A stretch of 55,124 nucleotides of DNA from Thiotrichales bacterium 19S9-11 (GTDB lineage: Bacteria; Pseudomonadota; Gammaproteobacteria; Francisellales; Francisellaceae). Each line of letters starts with the position of its first letter. The first letter of the stretch is position 1. The stretch is from contig JAKJJT010000010.1 in NCBI GenBank assembly GCA_021713395.1, positions 1 through 55,124 on the forward strand, read 5' to 3'. A program made the translations under genes and the position numbers. The notes beneath the pieces are model-generated. The model was given only the letters and a program-made list of their open reading frames with translations. It was not told where the DNA came from and did no database searches. Positions 17,765 to 28,085 of this stretch are shown in pieces.

Positions 17765-20700
17765 TTAGTGAGATTTGCTATCTTTTAGTTCTTGATTAAT
17801 GCGATTTATGATTTGTTCTTCTTTATGCTGTAGTTTCATAAATGCTTTACGATCTTTGGCAAGATATAGATAGAAACATGGCACAACAAAAAGTGTAAAT
17901 AACGTACCAATCAGCATACCAAAGACAATGACAATACTGATGGCATGGCGACTTTCAGCGCCAGCACCGCTTGCAAATAAGAGTGGCAATACACCAACAA
18001 CCATTGCTGCTGTTGTCATTAAGATTGGTCTTAGACGAATTGCAGCTGATTGTTCAATCGCTTGACGCTTAGTCGCACCTTCTTCTTGTAGCTGATTTGC
18101 AAACTCAACCATTAGGATACCATGTTTGGAGATTAGGCCAATTAAGGTAACTAAGCCAACTTGTGTATATATGTTAATCGTTGCAAATCCAACGCCTAGG
18201 TGAGAACCGATATATAGCGGAATCATTGCACCACAGATTGATAGTGGTACTGTAATTAGGATAATAATAGGATCTCTAAAGCTTTCAAATTTTGCAGCAA
18301 GCATTAAGAAAATCACAATCATTGCAAAAAGAAATGCAACCACCATGGTGCTGCCTTCTTGCATATATTGACGAGATTGCGATGCATAATCATAGCTAAC
18401 ACTTTTTGGCAAAGTTTCTTTGGCGCTCTGGGTTAGAAAGCCAAGCGCTTGACCTTGCGTAACACCTGGCATCATAACGCCTTGCAGCGTAACAGAGTTA
18501 AGCTGTTGAAAGCGGTTTAGGCTTGAAGGCTCAGCAGAGACTTTGAAGCTAACAATAGAAGACAAAGGAACTAATTCGCCAGAACTTGTTTTAATATATA
18601 AGTTCTCAAGTTGCTCTTGTGTTTGTCTTAAGCTATCTGGTAGCTGAGGGATAATCTGATAGCTATAGCCAAGCATACTAAAGTAGTTGGTATAATAACC
18701 AGAATAAAATCTTGCTAGCATTGAAGCGATATCCTGCATATTAATACCAAGTTGTGATGCTTTATCACGATTGATAGTTATATTCAGCTGAGGCTTATCA
18801 AATCGCAAATCACTATCAATATACAAGAAAAGTTTACTGTTTTTTGCTTTTTGAATGAGATCTTGAGATAGCGTATTTAGTTCTTCATAACCTAAAGTTG
18901 AGGTTAGCACAAACTGAATTGGCGCACCAAAGTCAGAACCAGGTAATGGCGCTTGTTCAAAAACAAAAGTATTAAGTCCTGCAATTGACTTAACTTCATT
19001 TTGTAGAATAGGTTTTAACTCCATTTGTGTTGTTGAGCGTTCATCCCATGGTTTTAGCATGACGCCACCCATGATTTGTGAGCTTGAAGGAACGCCATCA
19101 ACGATAAAAAAGGCACGCTTATCTGGGAAGTCTTTAAATATTTCTTCAAGTGGTTTATTAAAGCTTGATAGATAATTAATATTTGCAGAAGTTGGTGCTT
19201 GCCCCATAACACCAATATAAGACTGATCTTCTGTTGGAGCTAACTCTGATTTAGTACCATTCATTAAAAAGTAAATACTGGCTAATACAACAGCAGCTAG
19301 TATGATCATTAAGATTTTATAGTCTAATACAGTAATCAGTAACTTATGATAGAGGTTTTTAAGTTTATCAAAGGCTCTATCAACAAATTTAACCATAGGG
19401 CTATGTAGAACTGAGGGCTTAATCATTTTAGAACACATCATAGGCGATAGTGTTAAAGCAACAATACCTGAAATGATCACAGCGCCTGCTAATGTGTAGG
19501 CAAACTCAGTAAAGAGATTCCCAGTTAGGCCTCCAAGCATACCGATAGGCGCATAAACTGCAGCAAGTGTTAAAGTCATTACAATAACAGGCATTGCGAT
19601 TTCACGCGCACCGATAATCGATGCCTCAAATGGCGTTTTGCCTTCTTCAACATGCCGATAGATATTTTCTAATACAACAATGGCATCATCAACTAATAAG
19701 CCAATGGCTAATACCATTGATAGTAGTGTTAATAAGTTAATTGAAAAGCCCATCATATCCATTAAGAAGGCAGCACCAATCATAGATAGTGGAATAGTAA
19801 CAATTGGAATAGCTAATGTTCTTGGAGAGCCAAAGAAAGCAAATAAAACAACCGTAACAATGATAATTGCTTCAATCAGTGTTTTAACCACTTCTTCAAT
19901 AGATGAGCTAATATATTCAGTTGTATTATAAACAATATCAAGTTTAAGGCCATCAGGTAGTTGTGCTTTTAAGTCCGGTAAATTTGCAATAACATTATTA
20001 ATAACCGCTAATTCATTGGCCGTTGGTGCAACTTGCACACCTGTAAAGACTCCTTGAAGGCCGTTATAAGATACTTGAGCATTGTAGTATTGTGAGCCAA
20101 GCTTAACTTCTGCAATATCACCTAAGCGAATTGGATTGCCATTATTATTTGCAACAATAATCTTTTTAAACTCTTCAACGCTATGAGCATCAGTCATTGC
20201 ATTAATGGTAATATTCTGGAAGTTGGTTTTTAAATCGCCAGCAGCTGAGATAACACTATTTTTTGTGAGTGCATCAGTAATTTCAGTTGTTGTGATATTG
20301 TACTGTGCCATTTTTTTATAGTTAAGCCAGATACGCATCGCATAAGGTTTATCACCCCAAACAACGATTTGTGAGATACCGCCAAGTGCTGTAACTTTAG
20401 GCACAAAGACATTGTTTAAGTAAGCAGAAATCTCTTCATTATTTAAGATATTACTAGTGAAACTTAAAATTAATGAGGGGAAGGTATCACCAGTTGTTTT
20501 TACAATTGTTGGTGACTCTGCTTGTTCAGGGAGTTGGTTTAAGACGGCATTTACTTTACCCGTAATATCGGTTAAAGCGGTGGTAGGATCATAGTTAAGT
20601 CTGACATAAACAGTGATTGTACTAAGGCCTGTGTCACTGCTAGATGTCATATAGTCAATACCATCAGCACTACCAATTGATTGTTCCAAAGGAGTAGTAA

Positions 20701-20887
20701 CAAAGCCTTGAATCACTTGAGAGCTAGCGCCAGGATATGACGTTGTCACCGTAATGATGGTGTTTGTCATTTCAGGGTATTCTCTAATTTGTAGCTTAAA
20801 TGCAGATCCAATGCCCGCTACAACAAGCAGTAAACTAACGACAGTCGCAAGAATAGGACGTCTAATAAAAATATCAGTAAATTTCAT
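17765..20887 (-). CDS. RND multidrug efflux permease, AcrB/HAE1 family
   Basis: A 1040-residue inner-membrane proton antiporter. The N-terminal KFTDIFIRRPILATVVSLLLVVAG, two large periplasmic loops and the TM4 proton-relay pair D400-D401 (LLVDDAIVVLENIYRHVEEG) are visible. The second-half repeat has GLVTLIGLISKHGILMVEFANQLQEEG. It lies 22 bp after its adaptor gene; no outer-membrane channel gene is nearby, so it probably shares a TolC elsewhere. The dsbB-adaptor-permease order is, from memory, that of the Francisella acrAB locus. Confidence 0.93.
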   Translation of the reverse strand: MKFTDIFIRRPILATVVSLLLVVAGIGSAFKLQIREYPEMTNTIITVTTSYPGASSQVIQGFVTTPLEQSIGSADGIDYMTSSSDTGLSTITVYVRLNYDPTTALTDITGKVNAVLNQLPEQAESPTIVKTTGDTFPSLILSFTSNILNNEEISAYLNNVFVPKVTALGGISQIVVWGDKPYAMRIWLNYKKMAQYNITTTEITDALTKNSVISAAGDLKTNFQNITINAMTDAHSVEEFKKIIVANNNGNPIRLGDIAEVKLGSQYYNAQVSYNGLQGVFTGVQVAPTANELAVINNVIANLPDLKAQLPDGLKLDIVYNTTEYISSSIEEVVKTLIEAIIIVTVVLFAFFGSPRTLAIPIVTIPLSMIGAAFLMDMMGFSINLLTLLSMVLAIGLLVDDAIVVLENIYRHVEEGKTPFEASIIGAREIAMPVIVMTLTLAAVYAPIGMLGGLTGNLFTEFAYTLAGAVIISGIVALTLSPMMCSKMIKPSVLHSPMVKFVDRAFDKLKNLYHKLLITVLDYKILMIILAAVVLASIYFLMNGTKSELAPTEDQSYIGVMGQAPTSANINYLSSFNKPLEEIFKDFPDKRAFFIVDGVPSSSQIMGGVMLKPWDERSTTQMELKPILQNEVKSIAGLNTFVFEQAPLPGSDFGAPIQFVLTSTLGYEELNTLSQDLIQKAKNSKLFLYIDSDLRFDKPQLNITINRDKASQLGINMQDIASMLARFYSGYYTNYFSMLGYSYQIIPQLPDSLRQTQEQLENLYIKTSSGELVPLSSIVSFKVSAEPSSLNRFQQLNSVTLQGVMMPGVTQGQALGFLTQSAKETLPKSVSYDYASQSRQYMQEGSTMVVAFLFAMIVIFLMLAAKFESFRDPIIILITVPLSICGAMIPLYIGSHLGVGFATINIYTQVGLVTLIGLISKHGILMVEFANQLQEEGATKRQAIEQSAAIRLRPILMTTAAMVVGVLPLLFASGAGAESRHAISIVIVFGMLIGTLFTLFVVPCFYLYLAKDRKAFMKLQHKEEQIINRINQELKDSKSH

Positions 20888-20909
20888 GGATTAACCCTTA
20901 AGCCAATAA

Positions 20910-22208
20910 TTAGTCATTTATGCCAGTTGCCTCTTCTGAAGCTTCATAGTCCTTCTGGTCTAACTTAACCTGATTGTTAACGACAGCTTTTGCACCATTT
21001 TTTAATTTTAATTGGCCAGAAGTTGCAACAAGATCACCAGGCTTTACTCCATTGATGATGATAACATCATTGCCTCTAATTTCACCTTCACGGATGGTAA
21101 CACTCTTAGCAGTATACTGGTCTTCTTTCATTGTTACGATGGATGCTTGGCCACCTTTAAAGCTTGTATATTGACCTTTAACTGGCTTGCCATCTTTCAT
21201 ATCTGGAGTCAGGATGAAAACGCTATTACCATATAATGTGTAAGTGATTGCACTTTGTGGGACAACAATAACATTTTTATCTTTATGTAACATTAAGTGA
21301 ACTTCTGCAAACATGCCTGGTAATAATTGGGCATTTTTATCACTGTTTTGAATTGTTGCTTGAACTTCAAGGCCTAATGTTTTATCTGAAAAGCGTGAGT
21401 CAATTGCTGTTACTTTCCCAGTATATGTTTTTCCTGGGAAACTATTAGTAAAGACTTGTACCTCTTGGTCTAGTTTTACTTTACTAATATCATTTTCTGT
21501 AATATTAAAATTAATATAAATTGGGTCAATTTGGTTTAGGCTAGCCGCATTATTACCTGCTTGAAAATATTCACCTAAGTTAATTTGACGAATACCTATC
21601 TCACCACTAAATGGCGCATAAACATGCATATAATCTATTTGTGCCTGCGTTGCTTCAACTATGCCAATAGCTTCTTGATATGCTGCATAACTTTGATCTA
21701 GTTCTTGCTTAGATGTTGCATTTTTTTGATAAAGCTCATAGTCACGATCATAGGTGATTTTTTTAAGCTCTAAAGATGCTTTATCCTGTTTTAGTTGCGC
21801 TTCTAATTGCTTTGTATCCATCTTAAATAATAAGTCACCTTCTTTGACCATTTGGCCTGATTTAAAGTTGATTTTTGTCACTTTTCCTGATAATTGGGAA
21901 GTCACATTAACGCCATTAATTGCAGCAGTTGTTCCAACTGATTCAATATAGACTGGCCATTTTTGTTCTTCGGCTGCTTTAGCAGATACTTGTGTTGGTG
22001 GGAATATCATCGTTGCAAGTGCCTCAGCCTTTTTAGAATTAACCATGTGACCAAAGCCAAAAATACCGCCAAATAAGACGATAAGAAAGACGACTAAAAT
22101 ACTAGCAAAGATAATAAACTTTCTTTCTTTAAAAATCGGCTTTTTAATCAGATCTCTAGTAGAGAACTGATTTTCATGAGCCTCTTGTGGTTGTTCGTAA
22201 TCTGTCAT
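20910..22208 (-). CDS. RND efflux periplasmic adaptor (AcrA/MexA-type membrane fusion protein)
   Basis: A 432-residue adaptor with one N-terminal TM anchor (about residues 31-53) and no lipobox. It is followed by a biotinyl-lipoyl-like half (VTSQLSGKVTKINFKSGQMVKEGDLLFKMD), a coiled-coil hairpin, the second lipoyl half (VYAPFSGEIGIRQINLGEYFQAG) and beta-barrel domains. It bridges the permease to an outer-membrane channel. It lies 36 bp after dsbB and 22 bp before the permease. Confidence 0.92.
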   Translation of the reverse strand: MTDYEQPQEAHENQFSTRDLIKKPIFKERKFIIFASILVVFLIVLFGGIFGFGHMVNSKKAEALATMIFPPTQVSAKAAEEQKWPVYIESVGTTAAINGVNVTSQLSGKVTKINFKSGQMVKEGDLLFKMDTKQLEAQLKQDKASLELKKITYDRDYELYQKNATSKQELDQSYAAYQEAIGIVEATQAQIDYMHVYAPFSGEIGIRQINLGEYFQAGNNAASLNQIDPIYINFNITENDISKVKLDQEVQVFTNSFPGKTYTGKVTAIDSRFSDKTLGLEVQATIQNSDKNAQLLPGMFAEVHLMLHKDKNVIVVPQSAITYTLYGNSVFILTPDMKDGKPVKGQYTSFKGGQASIVTMKEDQYTAKSVTIREGEIRGNDVIIINGVKPGDLVATSGQLKLKNGAKAVVNNQVKLDQKDYEASEEATGIND

Positions 22209-22244
22209 CTTTTCTTCCCTCTTTATTACTAATTGCTAGAAAAT

Positions 22245-22754
22245 TTATCTAAACTTGTTAATCATACGTACTGCATTAAAAAAGTAAAGTAACAATAATC
22301 CCAAAAGTACCATCATACTCCAGAACGCCATAGATTGCCCTAAGAATTGCCATGAAACAAGCCCGCAATCACTGCTGCCATTAAACATTAGATATAAAAA
22401 GTCTTTTAATGGCATATTTTGAAATAAGTAGCCAATACCTAAACCACAACCACCTGCCTCTGTTGTGGGGTAGTTTTCTAAATAAAGCTGTCTGATAGCG
22501 ATGAAAATGCCAAATAAAACAGAAACAGACAAAAGAGTGCAACATATTAGATGACTCTTTTTGCTATTAGGTCCATATAATATGGCGATAAAGGAAATGA
22601 TTATAACCAAAATATAGCTAATGCGTTGCATAATACACAAAGGGCATGGGTTTAAGTGCTCAAAAATTTGAAAATATAAAGCAGCTAAGATAGAAGCCAG
22701 AGCAACTAAAAAGCCGATAGAGTAAAATAATCTTGATTTATTTTTATCATGCAC
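22245..22754 (-). CDS. dsbB: Disulfide bond formation protein DsbB
   Basis: A quinone-reducing inner-membrane protein that re-oxidises DsbA. Four TM segments are visible. The first cysteine pair is C37/C40 in NPCPLCIMQR. The second pair lies in the periplasmic loop, in EAGGCGLG and SSDCGL. Its 169 residues match the family. It is upstream of the efflux genes in the same direction and may be co-transcribed with them. Confidence 0.95.
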   Translation of the reverse strand: MHDKNKSRLFYSIGFLVALASILAALYFQIFEHLNPCPLCIMQRISYILVIIISFIAILYGPNSKKSHLICCTLLSVSVLFGIFIAIRQLYLENYPTTEAGGCGLGIGYLFQNMPLKDFLYLMFNGSSDCGLVSWQFLGQSMAFWSMMVLLGLLLLYFFNAVRMINKFR

Positions 22755-22865
22755 GGTGCATAACCTTAAGTGTTTTTAAAATTCAAATAAAATACCTTAA
22801 ATATTATAGAACAATTTGCTTAAAATACTATATTCTTAAAGCTTAAGTTTAATAGGGTTAGTTTA

Positions 22866-23162
22866 ATGGCAAAAAGTAAAGTTTCATTGTATGTTTTGAG
22901 CTTAGTATTATTAGGCAGCCATGCTGTTGCTAGTGACGTGACTGAGGCTGTGGCTATTAGCGCCTCGCAAAATGCGATTGCTGTGACATCAGGTGTTGTA
23001 ATGAAAAATATGGGCATGGAGCCAGAGTATATTTCTACTCCTAATGGTCTTGTTGCTGTGCCTAAATCTCAATCTAATCAAAGCCAAGACCAACCAGTGA
23101 ACCCATATAAACAGCAAAATGATCAAGCAGGTAAAAAAGCTTTTTTTGATGGTGATTTTTAA
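22866..23162 (+). CDS. Small secreted or periplasmic protein, function unknown
   Basis: A 98-residue protein. Residues 1-23 form a signal peptide (MAKSKVSLYVLSLVLLGSHAVAS, with cleavage likely after AVA). The mature part has no recognised domain; it is Ala/Val-rich at first and then Gln/Asn/Ser-rich (QSNQSQDQPVNPYKQQNDQ). It is divergent from dsbB, with no clear link to kbl downstream. Confidence 0.7.
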   Translation: MAKSKVSLYVLSLVLLGSHAVASDVTEAVAISASQNAIAVTSGVVMKNMGMEPEYISTPNGLVAVPKSQSNQSQDQPVNPYKQQNDQAGKKAFFDGDF

Positions 23163-23182
23163 TTTTTAAGTGCGTATAAAAA

Positions 23183-23211
23183 TTGTTATTTCATTTGCCT
23201 GTCGTTATAAT
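23183..23211 (+). promoter_or_regulatory. Sigma-70-type promoter of kbl-tdh-purT
   Basis: TTGTTA (23183-23188) and TATAAT (23206-23211) are 17 bp apart, giving a 5' leader of about 40 bases to the ATG at 23258. Confidence 0.65.
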
Positions 23212-23257
23212 CCATGCCATCAAAATGTGATCTAAAAATGATAATAAGGAATCTCAA

Positions 23258-24451
23258 ATGAATCAATCCTTTTATGATTATTTGAAAAATGAAATTAAAG
23301 CAATTAAAGAAGCAGGAACGTATAAGAAAGAACGCGTTATATCAACTCCGCAAAGTACATCAATAGGCTTAACTGATGGCAGTGAAGTCATAAATTTTTG
23401 TGCAAATAATTACCTTGGTTTAGCAGATCATCCAGACTTGATTACAACAGCAAAAAAAGCACTTGGCGATTATGGCTATGGGGTTTCATCTGTACGTTTT
23501 ATTTGTGGCACGCAAGAAGTTCATCGTAAGCTAGAAAATACGATTAGTGATTATTTGAAAATGGATGATACGATTGTTTTTCCATCTTGTTTTGATGCCA
23601 ATGGTGGCGTATTTGAGTCTCTGTTAACAGCAGAAGATGCAATTATTAGTGATCAGTTAAACCATGCAAGTATTATTGATGGTGTTAGACTTTGTAAAGC
23701 AAAACGCTTTCGTTATAAAAATAATGATATGACAGATTTGGAAGCGCAACTAAAAGCAGCAGATGAGGCGGGTAGCCGCTTTAAGTTAGTTGTTACTGAT
23801 GGTGTATTTTCAATGGATGGTATTATTGCAAACTTAAAAGGTGTTTGTGATTTAGCAGATCAATATAATGCACTTGTCATGGTTGATGACTCACATGCCA
23901 CAGGTTTTATTGGTGATCAAGGTCGAGGCACACCAGCATATTGTGGTGTTGAAGACCGAGTTGATATTATTACTAGTACACTTGGTAAAGCATTAGGCGG
24001 TGCTTCAGGTGGTTTTGTTTCAGCGAAAGGAAAAATTGCTGAGATACTGAAGCAAAAAGCAAGACCTTATTTATTTTCAAATGCTTTAGCACCTGCAATT
24101 GCTGCAACTTCAATTAAAGCAATTGAAATAGCAAAGGGTGCTGACGATAGAAGAGAGAACTTAGAGAGAAATCAGAAGTTATTTAGAGAAGGCATGGAAA
24201 AAGCAGGCTTTGACTTAATCCCTGGCCATCATCCAATTATTCCTGTAATGATTTATGATGAGAAAAAAGCAAGTGAGTTTGCTGATCGCTTACTAGAATA
24301 CGGTATTTATGTAATCGCATTTTCATACCCTGTTGTTCCTAAAGGTTTAGCTAGAATTAGAACACAGATGTCAGCAACACACACAAAAGAACAAATAGAA
24401 AAAACAATTCATGCATTTGCAACAGTAGCTAAAGATATGGGGATAATCTAA
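23258..24451 (+). CDS. kbl: Glycine C-acetyltransferase (2-amino-3-ketobutyrate CoA ligase)
   Basis: A PLP enzyme that splits 2-amino-3-ketobutyrate with CoA into glycine and acetyl-CoA, the second step of threonine breakdown. FCANNYLGLADHP, DDSHATGFIGDQGRG and the PLP-lysine motif TSTLGKALGGASGG are present; length 397 is standard. It is 3 bp upstream of tdh, whose product is its substrate. It has AAGGA upstream of the ATG. Confidence 0.96.
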   Translation: MNQSFYDYLKNEIKAIKEAGTYKKERVISTPQSTSIGLTDGSEVINFCANNYLGLADHPDLITTAKKALGDYGYGVSSVRFICGTQEVHRKLENTISDYLKMDDTIVFPSCFDANGGVFESLLTAEDAIISDQLNHASIIDGVRLCKAKRFRYKNNDMTDLEAQLKAADEAGSRFKLVVTDGVFSMDGIIANLKGVCDLADQYNALVMVDDSHATGFIGDQGRGTPAYCGVEDRVDIITSTLGKALGGASGGFVSAKGKIAEILKQKARPYLFSNALAPAIAATSIKAIEIAKGADDRRENLERNQKLFREGMEKAGFDLIPGHHPIIPVMIYDEKKASEFADRLLEYGIYVIAFSYPVVPKGLARIRTQMSATHTKEQIEKTIHAFATVAKDMGII

Positions 24452-24454
24452 ACG

Positions 24455-25507
24455 ATGAAAGCGTTATCTAAATTAAAAGCAGAACCTGGTGTTTGGATGA
24501 CTGATATTCCAGAGCCAACATTAGGTCATAATGATGTTTTAATTAAAGTTAAGAAAACCGCAATTTGTGGTACAGATTTACACATTTACTTATGGGATGA
24601 GTGGGCACAAAAAACGATTCCAGTGCCAATGGCTGTTGGCCATGAATTTGTTGGTGAAGTAATAGAAGTTGGTAGCGAAGTTAGTGCTTATAAAATAGGT
24701 GATCGAGTTTCAGGTGAAGGGCATATTGTTTGTGGCTATTGTCGAAACTGTCGCGCAGGTAAACGACACTTATGTAGAAACACGATTGGTGTTGGTGTTA
24801 ACCGTCAAGGTGCTTTTGCTGAATACTTGGTCATTCCGCAAGATAATGTTTTTAAAATACCAGGCTTTATTCCTGATAACATTGCAAGTATCTTTGATCC
24901 GTTAGGTAACGCTGTTCATACAGCTTTGTCATTTGATCTTATTGGTGAAGATGTTTTAATTACAGGCGCAGGGCCTATTGGTATTATGGCTGTTGCCATT
25001 GCACGTCATGTAGGTGCTAGAAAAATAGTAGTTACTGATATTAATGATTACCGCTTGGCATTAGCTAAAAAAATGGGTGCAGATGTTGCAGTTAACGTTA
25101 AAGACTATGTTCAAGCATCTGAGCAAGCGAATCACTTAAAAGCAGTAATGCAATCAATTAATATGACTGAAGGCTTTGATGTTGGACTTGAAATGTCGGG
25201 TCATCATCATGCGATTAATGCAATGATTAATTCCATGAATAATGGTGGACGCATTGCGGTTTTAGGTATAGCGAGTCATGCAAATGTTGAAATTAATTGG
25301 AATACAGTTGTTTGGCAAGGTTTGCAACTAAAAGGTATTTATGGCCGAGAAATGTATGAAACTTGGTATAAGATGGCAAGTATGATTGATAGTGGTTTAG
25401 ATATTTCTCCGGTGATTACTCATGAAATGTCGGTTGCTGATTATAAAGAAGGCTTTGAAATTATGAAGTCAGGGCAGTGTGGTAAGGTGATTTTAGATTG
25501 GGCATGA
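24455..25507 (+). CDS. tdh: L-threonine 3-dehydrogenase
   Basis: A zinc-dependent medium-chain dehydrogenase that oxidises threonine to 2-amino-3-ketobutyrate. The catalytic-zinc Cys is in [18 protein letters not shown] follows, and the structural-zinc cluster is [15 protein letters not shown]. The nucleotide-binding motif is GAGPIG. It has 350 residues. It sits between kbl and purT and shares an ATGA overlap with purT. Confidence 0.97.
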   Translation: MKALSKLKAEPGVWMTDIPEPTLGHNDVLIKVKKTAICGTDLHIYLWDEWAQKTIPVPMAVGHEFVGEVIEVGSEVSAYKIGDRVSGEGHIVCGYCRNCRAGKRHLCRNTIGVGVNRQGAFAEYLVIPQDNVFKIPGFIPDNIASIFDPLGNAVHTALSFDLIGEDVLITGAGPIGIMAVAIARHVGARKIVVTDINDYRLALAKKMGADVAVNVKDYVQASEQANHLKAVMQSINMTEGFDVGLEMSGHHHAINAMINSMNNGGRIAVLGIASHANVEINWNTVVWQGLQLKGIYGREMYETWYKMASMIDSGLDISPVITHEMSVADYKEGFEIMKSGQCGKVILDWA

Positions 25508-26667
25508 AAAATATAACCTCAGTAAAAATCATGTTGCTTGGTTCAGGTGAGTTAGGTAAAGAATTTGTTATTGCAGCACAACGACTTGGTATTTATACCA
25601 TAGCAGTTGACCGATATGACCATGCGCCAGCAATGCAAGTTTCGGATGAAAAAGCGGTTATTGATATGCAAGATTCGCATGCATTGAATATGCTAGTTAA
25701 TAGAGTTAAGCCTGATTATATCGTTCCAGAGGTTGAAGCAATTGCAACAGAAGAGTTACTTAAGTTAGAAAATGAAGATTATTGCGTTATACCATCAGCA
25801 AATGCAGTTCAACTAACCATGGATCGAGAGGGCATTAGAAAGCTTGCTTATGATTTGGGATTAAAAACATCAGATTATCAGTTTGCAAATAACTATGAAG
25901 CGTTTATGCAAGCAGTTGATATGATTGGTTTGCCTTGTGTAGTTAAGCCTTTAATGAGTTCATCAGGCAAAGGCCAGTCAGTACTTAGAGAAATAAAAGA
26001 TCTTGGTGATGTTTGGCAATATGCTCAAGAAAACGCAAGAGGGTATAGCAATAAAGTTATTGTAGAAACACTGATTGAATTTGATGTGGAAATTACATTA
26101 TTAACAGTTTCTCATCAAGCAGGCATTTCATTCTGTGATCCAATTGGTCATATTCAAGAGGATGGTGATTATCGTTTATCATGGCAACCACATAGCCTGT
26201 CAGATGATGTTTTGAATAAAGCTCAACATATTGCACAAACAATTGTTCGTAAACTAGGTGGACATGGAGTGTTTGGTGTTGAATTATTTATTAAAGACAA
26301 TGAAGTTTACTTTAATGAGGTTTCACCCAGACCTCATGATACTGGCATGGTAACACTGATTTCTCAAAATATTAATGAATTTGAACTGCATTTAAGAGCG
26401 ATTTTAAATTTACCAATTGGTGAGATTGAAACACTTCACCCAAGTGCTTCAGCTGCTATTTTATTAGAAGGAGATGCAAACGCACCATCTTATGCTGGGA
26501 TTGATCAGGCATTGTCTATCCCTCAAACAGATATTAGAATCTTTGGAAAGCCAGATATTCATGGAAAGCGTCGTATGGGGGTAGCGCTAGCTTATGACAA
26601 GGATATAAAACAAGCCAAACAAAATGCTCAACTAGCGGCAAATAAAATTAACTTAACAACACAGTAG
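25504..26667 (+). CDS. purT: Formate-dependent phosphoribosylglycinamide formyltransferase
   Basis: An ATP-grasp enzyme that makes formyl-GAR from GAR, formate and ATP in purine synthesis. The N-terminal [12 protein letters not shown], the ATP-grasp [16 protein letters not shown] and the metal site [13 protein letters not shown]-like stretch ([17 protein letters not shown]) are present. I use the ATG at 25504, which overlaps the tdh stop as ATGA, giving 387 residues; a TTG two codons earlier is less likely. Linkage to kbl-tdh is logical because glycine feeds GAR synthesis. Confidence 0.95.
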   Translation: MKNITSVKIMLLGSGELGKEFVIAAQRLGIYTIAVDRYDHAPAMQVSDEKAVIDMQDSHALNMLVNRVKPDYIVPEVEAIATEELLKLENEDYCVIPSANAVQLTMDREGIRKLAYDLGLKTSDYQFANNYEAFMQAVDMIGLPCVVKPLMSSSGKGQSVLREIKDLGDVWQYAQENARGYSNKVIVETLIEFDVEITLLTVSHQAGISFCDPIGHIQEDGDYRLSWQPHSLSDDVLNKAQHIAQTIVRKLGGHGVFGVELFIKDNEVYFNEVSPRPHDTGMVTLISQNINEFELHLRAILNLPIGEIETLHPSASAAILLEGDANAPSYAGIDQALSIPQTDIRIFGKPDIHGKRRMGVALAYDKDIKQAKQNAQLAANKINLTTQ

Positions 26668-26822
26668 TGACTATTTCATTATTTGTTGATTTTCATAATA
26701 TAAGAGAAAGCATACAAAGGCATTAATAATATTTAATTATTAAAAAGGTTTATTATTTATTTAAAATATTGTAGAATAGTCTCGTTTATTACAATAATAA
26801 GAATAAAAATAACGAGTTTAAG

Positions 26823-27953
26823 ATGCAAATAATACTTGAAAATCAGATATCTACATTGATGAGATCGCCAGTTGATCAACAGAAAAATAATGTCCAATTG
26901 ATTGTCAATGAAGTGCTAACTTCAGATTTAACAGATATAGAGAAAGAGCAAAAGTTAATGGCAGTAGGTGATGATGGTAATACTGGTCTATATATTGCAT
27001 TAACTCGAGGTTTTGGTGGTATTGTTTCAGGGTATGTTGATGCAGTTTTATCATCTAATTTAGAAAATAAAGTTAAAAAAAGATTACTATTGGCAAATGA
27101 TCAAAATGGTACACCTGGGTTTTTATTAGCACTATTAGGGACAGAAAATAATGCTGTAAATGAGTATGTGAATTTAATCACACACTCAGATTTACCAGAG
27201 TTTGATGTTGATCAGTTATTGTTAATTAATATCCAGTTTATTAGTTTAAATTATTTACTGAACCGTGCATTAATTCACAATCACTATGCGGTTGTTGAGT
27301 TATACACAAAAACAATTCTTAATGCTTCAATATCATCACAAGAAAAGTTAAGGTTATTATTAGCCAAAGACCAGTTTTCAACGCCTGGTTTATATTTAGC
27401 AATGTCAAATAATGCTTATGAAGCTGTAGATATTTATCTTAAGCTAATTAAGAATTCAGAGCTTGCACTTGAAGATAAAATTAACCTGTTTCTAGCATCG
27501 CACCCTAATGGTGATCGTGGTATTGAAATAGCCATTAGAAATAAGCATCATCAAATGTTAAACTCCTATTTTAGTTCGATTGAGGATATTGAGCTTGTTG
27601 AACTTAAGCACTATAAATCCTTATATAAGATTTATCGATATATCTCAAATGAACTAAAAATAGGGCGTTTGCTTTCTACACAATGGAAAGATGCGCAAGT
27701 TATTAGGTATAAAGAAAAAACGCTTTTAGTTTCAGCTGAAGTTGCACATATATGGAATTTACTAACAGATCATAGTGGTTATTTTCAAATAACAAACCCA
27801 CAAAAAACGCTAGATCAAGTTAAAGACCAAATAAGCATTAATAATCGTTTAGGTAATATTGAGCCTTTGGGGTTGCATACTCATCAACAGCGAGGTTTTT
27901 ATTTTAGTATAAAACAGCAATGTGGATTAGTTAGTAATTTAAATAGGCCGTAA
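26823..27953 (+). CDS. Solenoid protein of about 44-residue repeats, candidate effector
   Basis: A 376-residue protein with no signal peptide or TM segment. Five consecutive units of about 44-46 residues cover roughly residues 43-265, with consensus LLLAxDxxGTPGLYLAlxxxxxxaVxxYxxxIxxSxL. This resembles the ankyrin-like repeats of ShET2/OspD-type enteric effectors, from memory. The C-terminal 110 residues, including AHIWNLLTDHSGYFQITNPQKTLDQV, are unassigned. It stands alone between purT and the GGDEF gene with its own AT-rich upstream region. The effector role is inference. Confidence 0.7.
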   Translation: MQIILENQISTLMRSPVDQQKNNVQLIVNEVLTSDLTDIEKEQKLMAVGDDGNTGLYIALTRGFGGIVSGYVDAVLSSNLENKVKKRLLLANDQNGTPGFLLALLGTENNAVNEYVNLITHSDLPEFDVDQLLLINIQFISLNYLLNRALIHNHYAVVELYTKTILNASISSQEKLRLLLAKDQFSTPGLYLAMSNNAYEAVDIYLKLIKNSELALEDKINLFLASHPNGDRGIEIAIRNKHHQMLNSYFSSIEDIELVELKHYKSLYKIYRYISNELKIGRLLSTQWKDAQVIRYKEKTLLVSAEVAHIWNLLTDHSGYFQITNPQKTLDQVKDQISINNRLGNIEPLGLHTHQQRGFYFSIKQQCGLVSNLNRP

Positions 27954-28000
27954 AGCTTAAGAGTTATATATAAACCATAAATGATCTTATAAATTATAAC

Positions 28001-28065
28001 ACAATAGATCGTTATGTATCCTATTGTATTCTGTTATATTTATAGTAATGCTTAAAGTTACTATA
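28001..28065. promoter_or_regulatory. Two inverted repeats upstream of the GGDEF gene
   Basis: ACAATAG (28001-28007) pairs with CTATTGT (28021-28027). TATAGTAA (28041-28048) pairs perfectly with TTACTATA (28058-28065), 20 bp before the ATG. Operator sites or A/T hairpins are possible; neither has a terminator T-run. Confidence 0.4.
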
Positions 28066-28085
28066 ACGATGATAAAAAGACAGTA

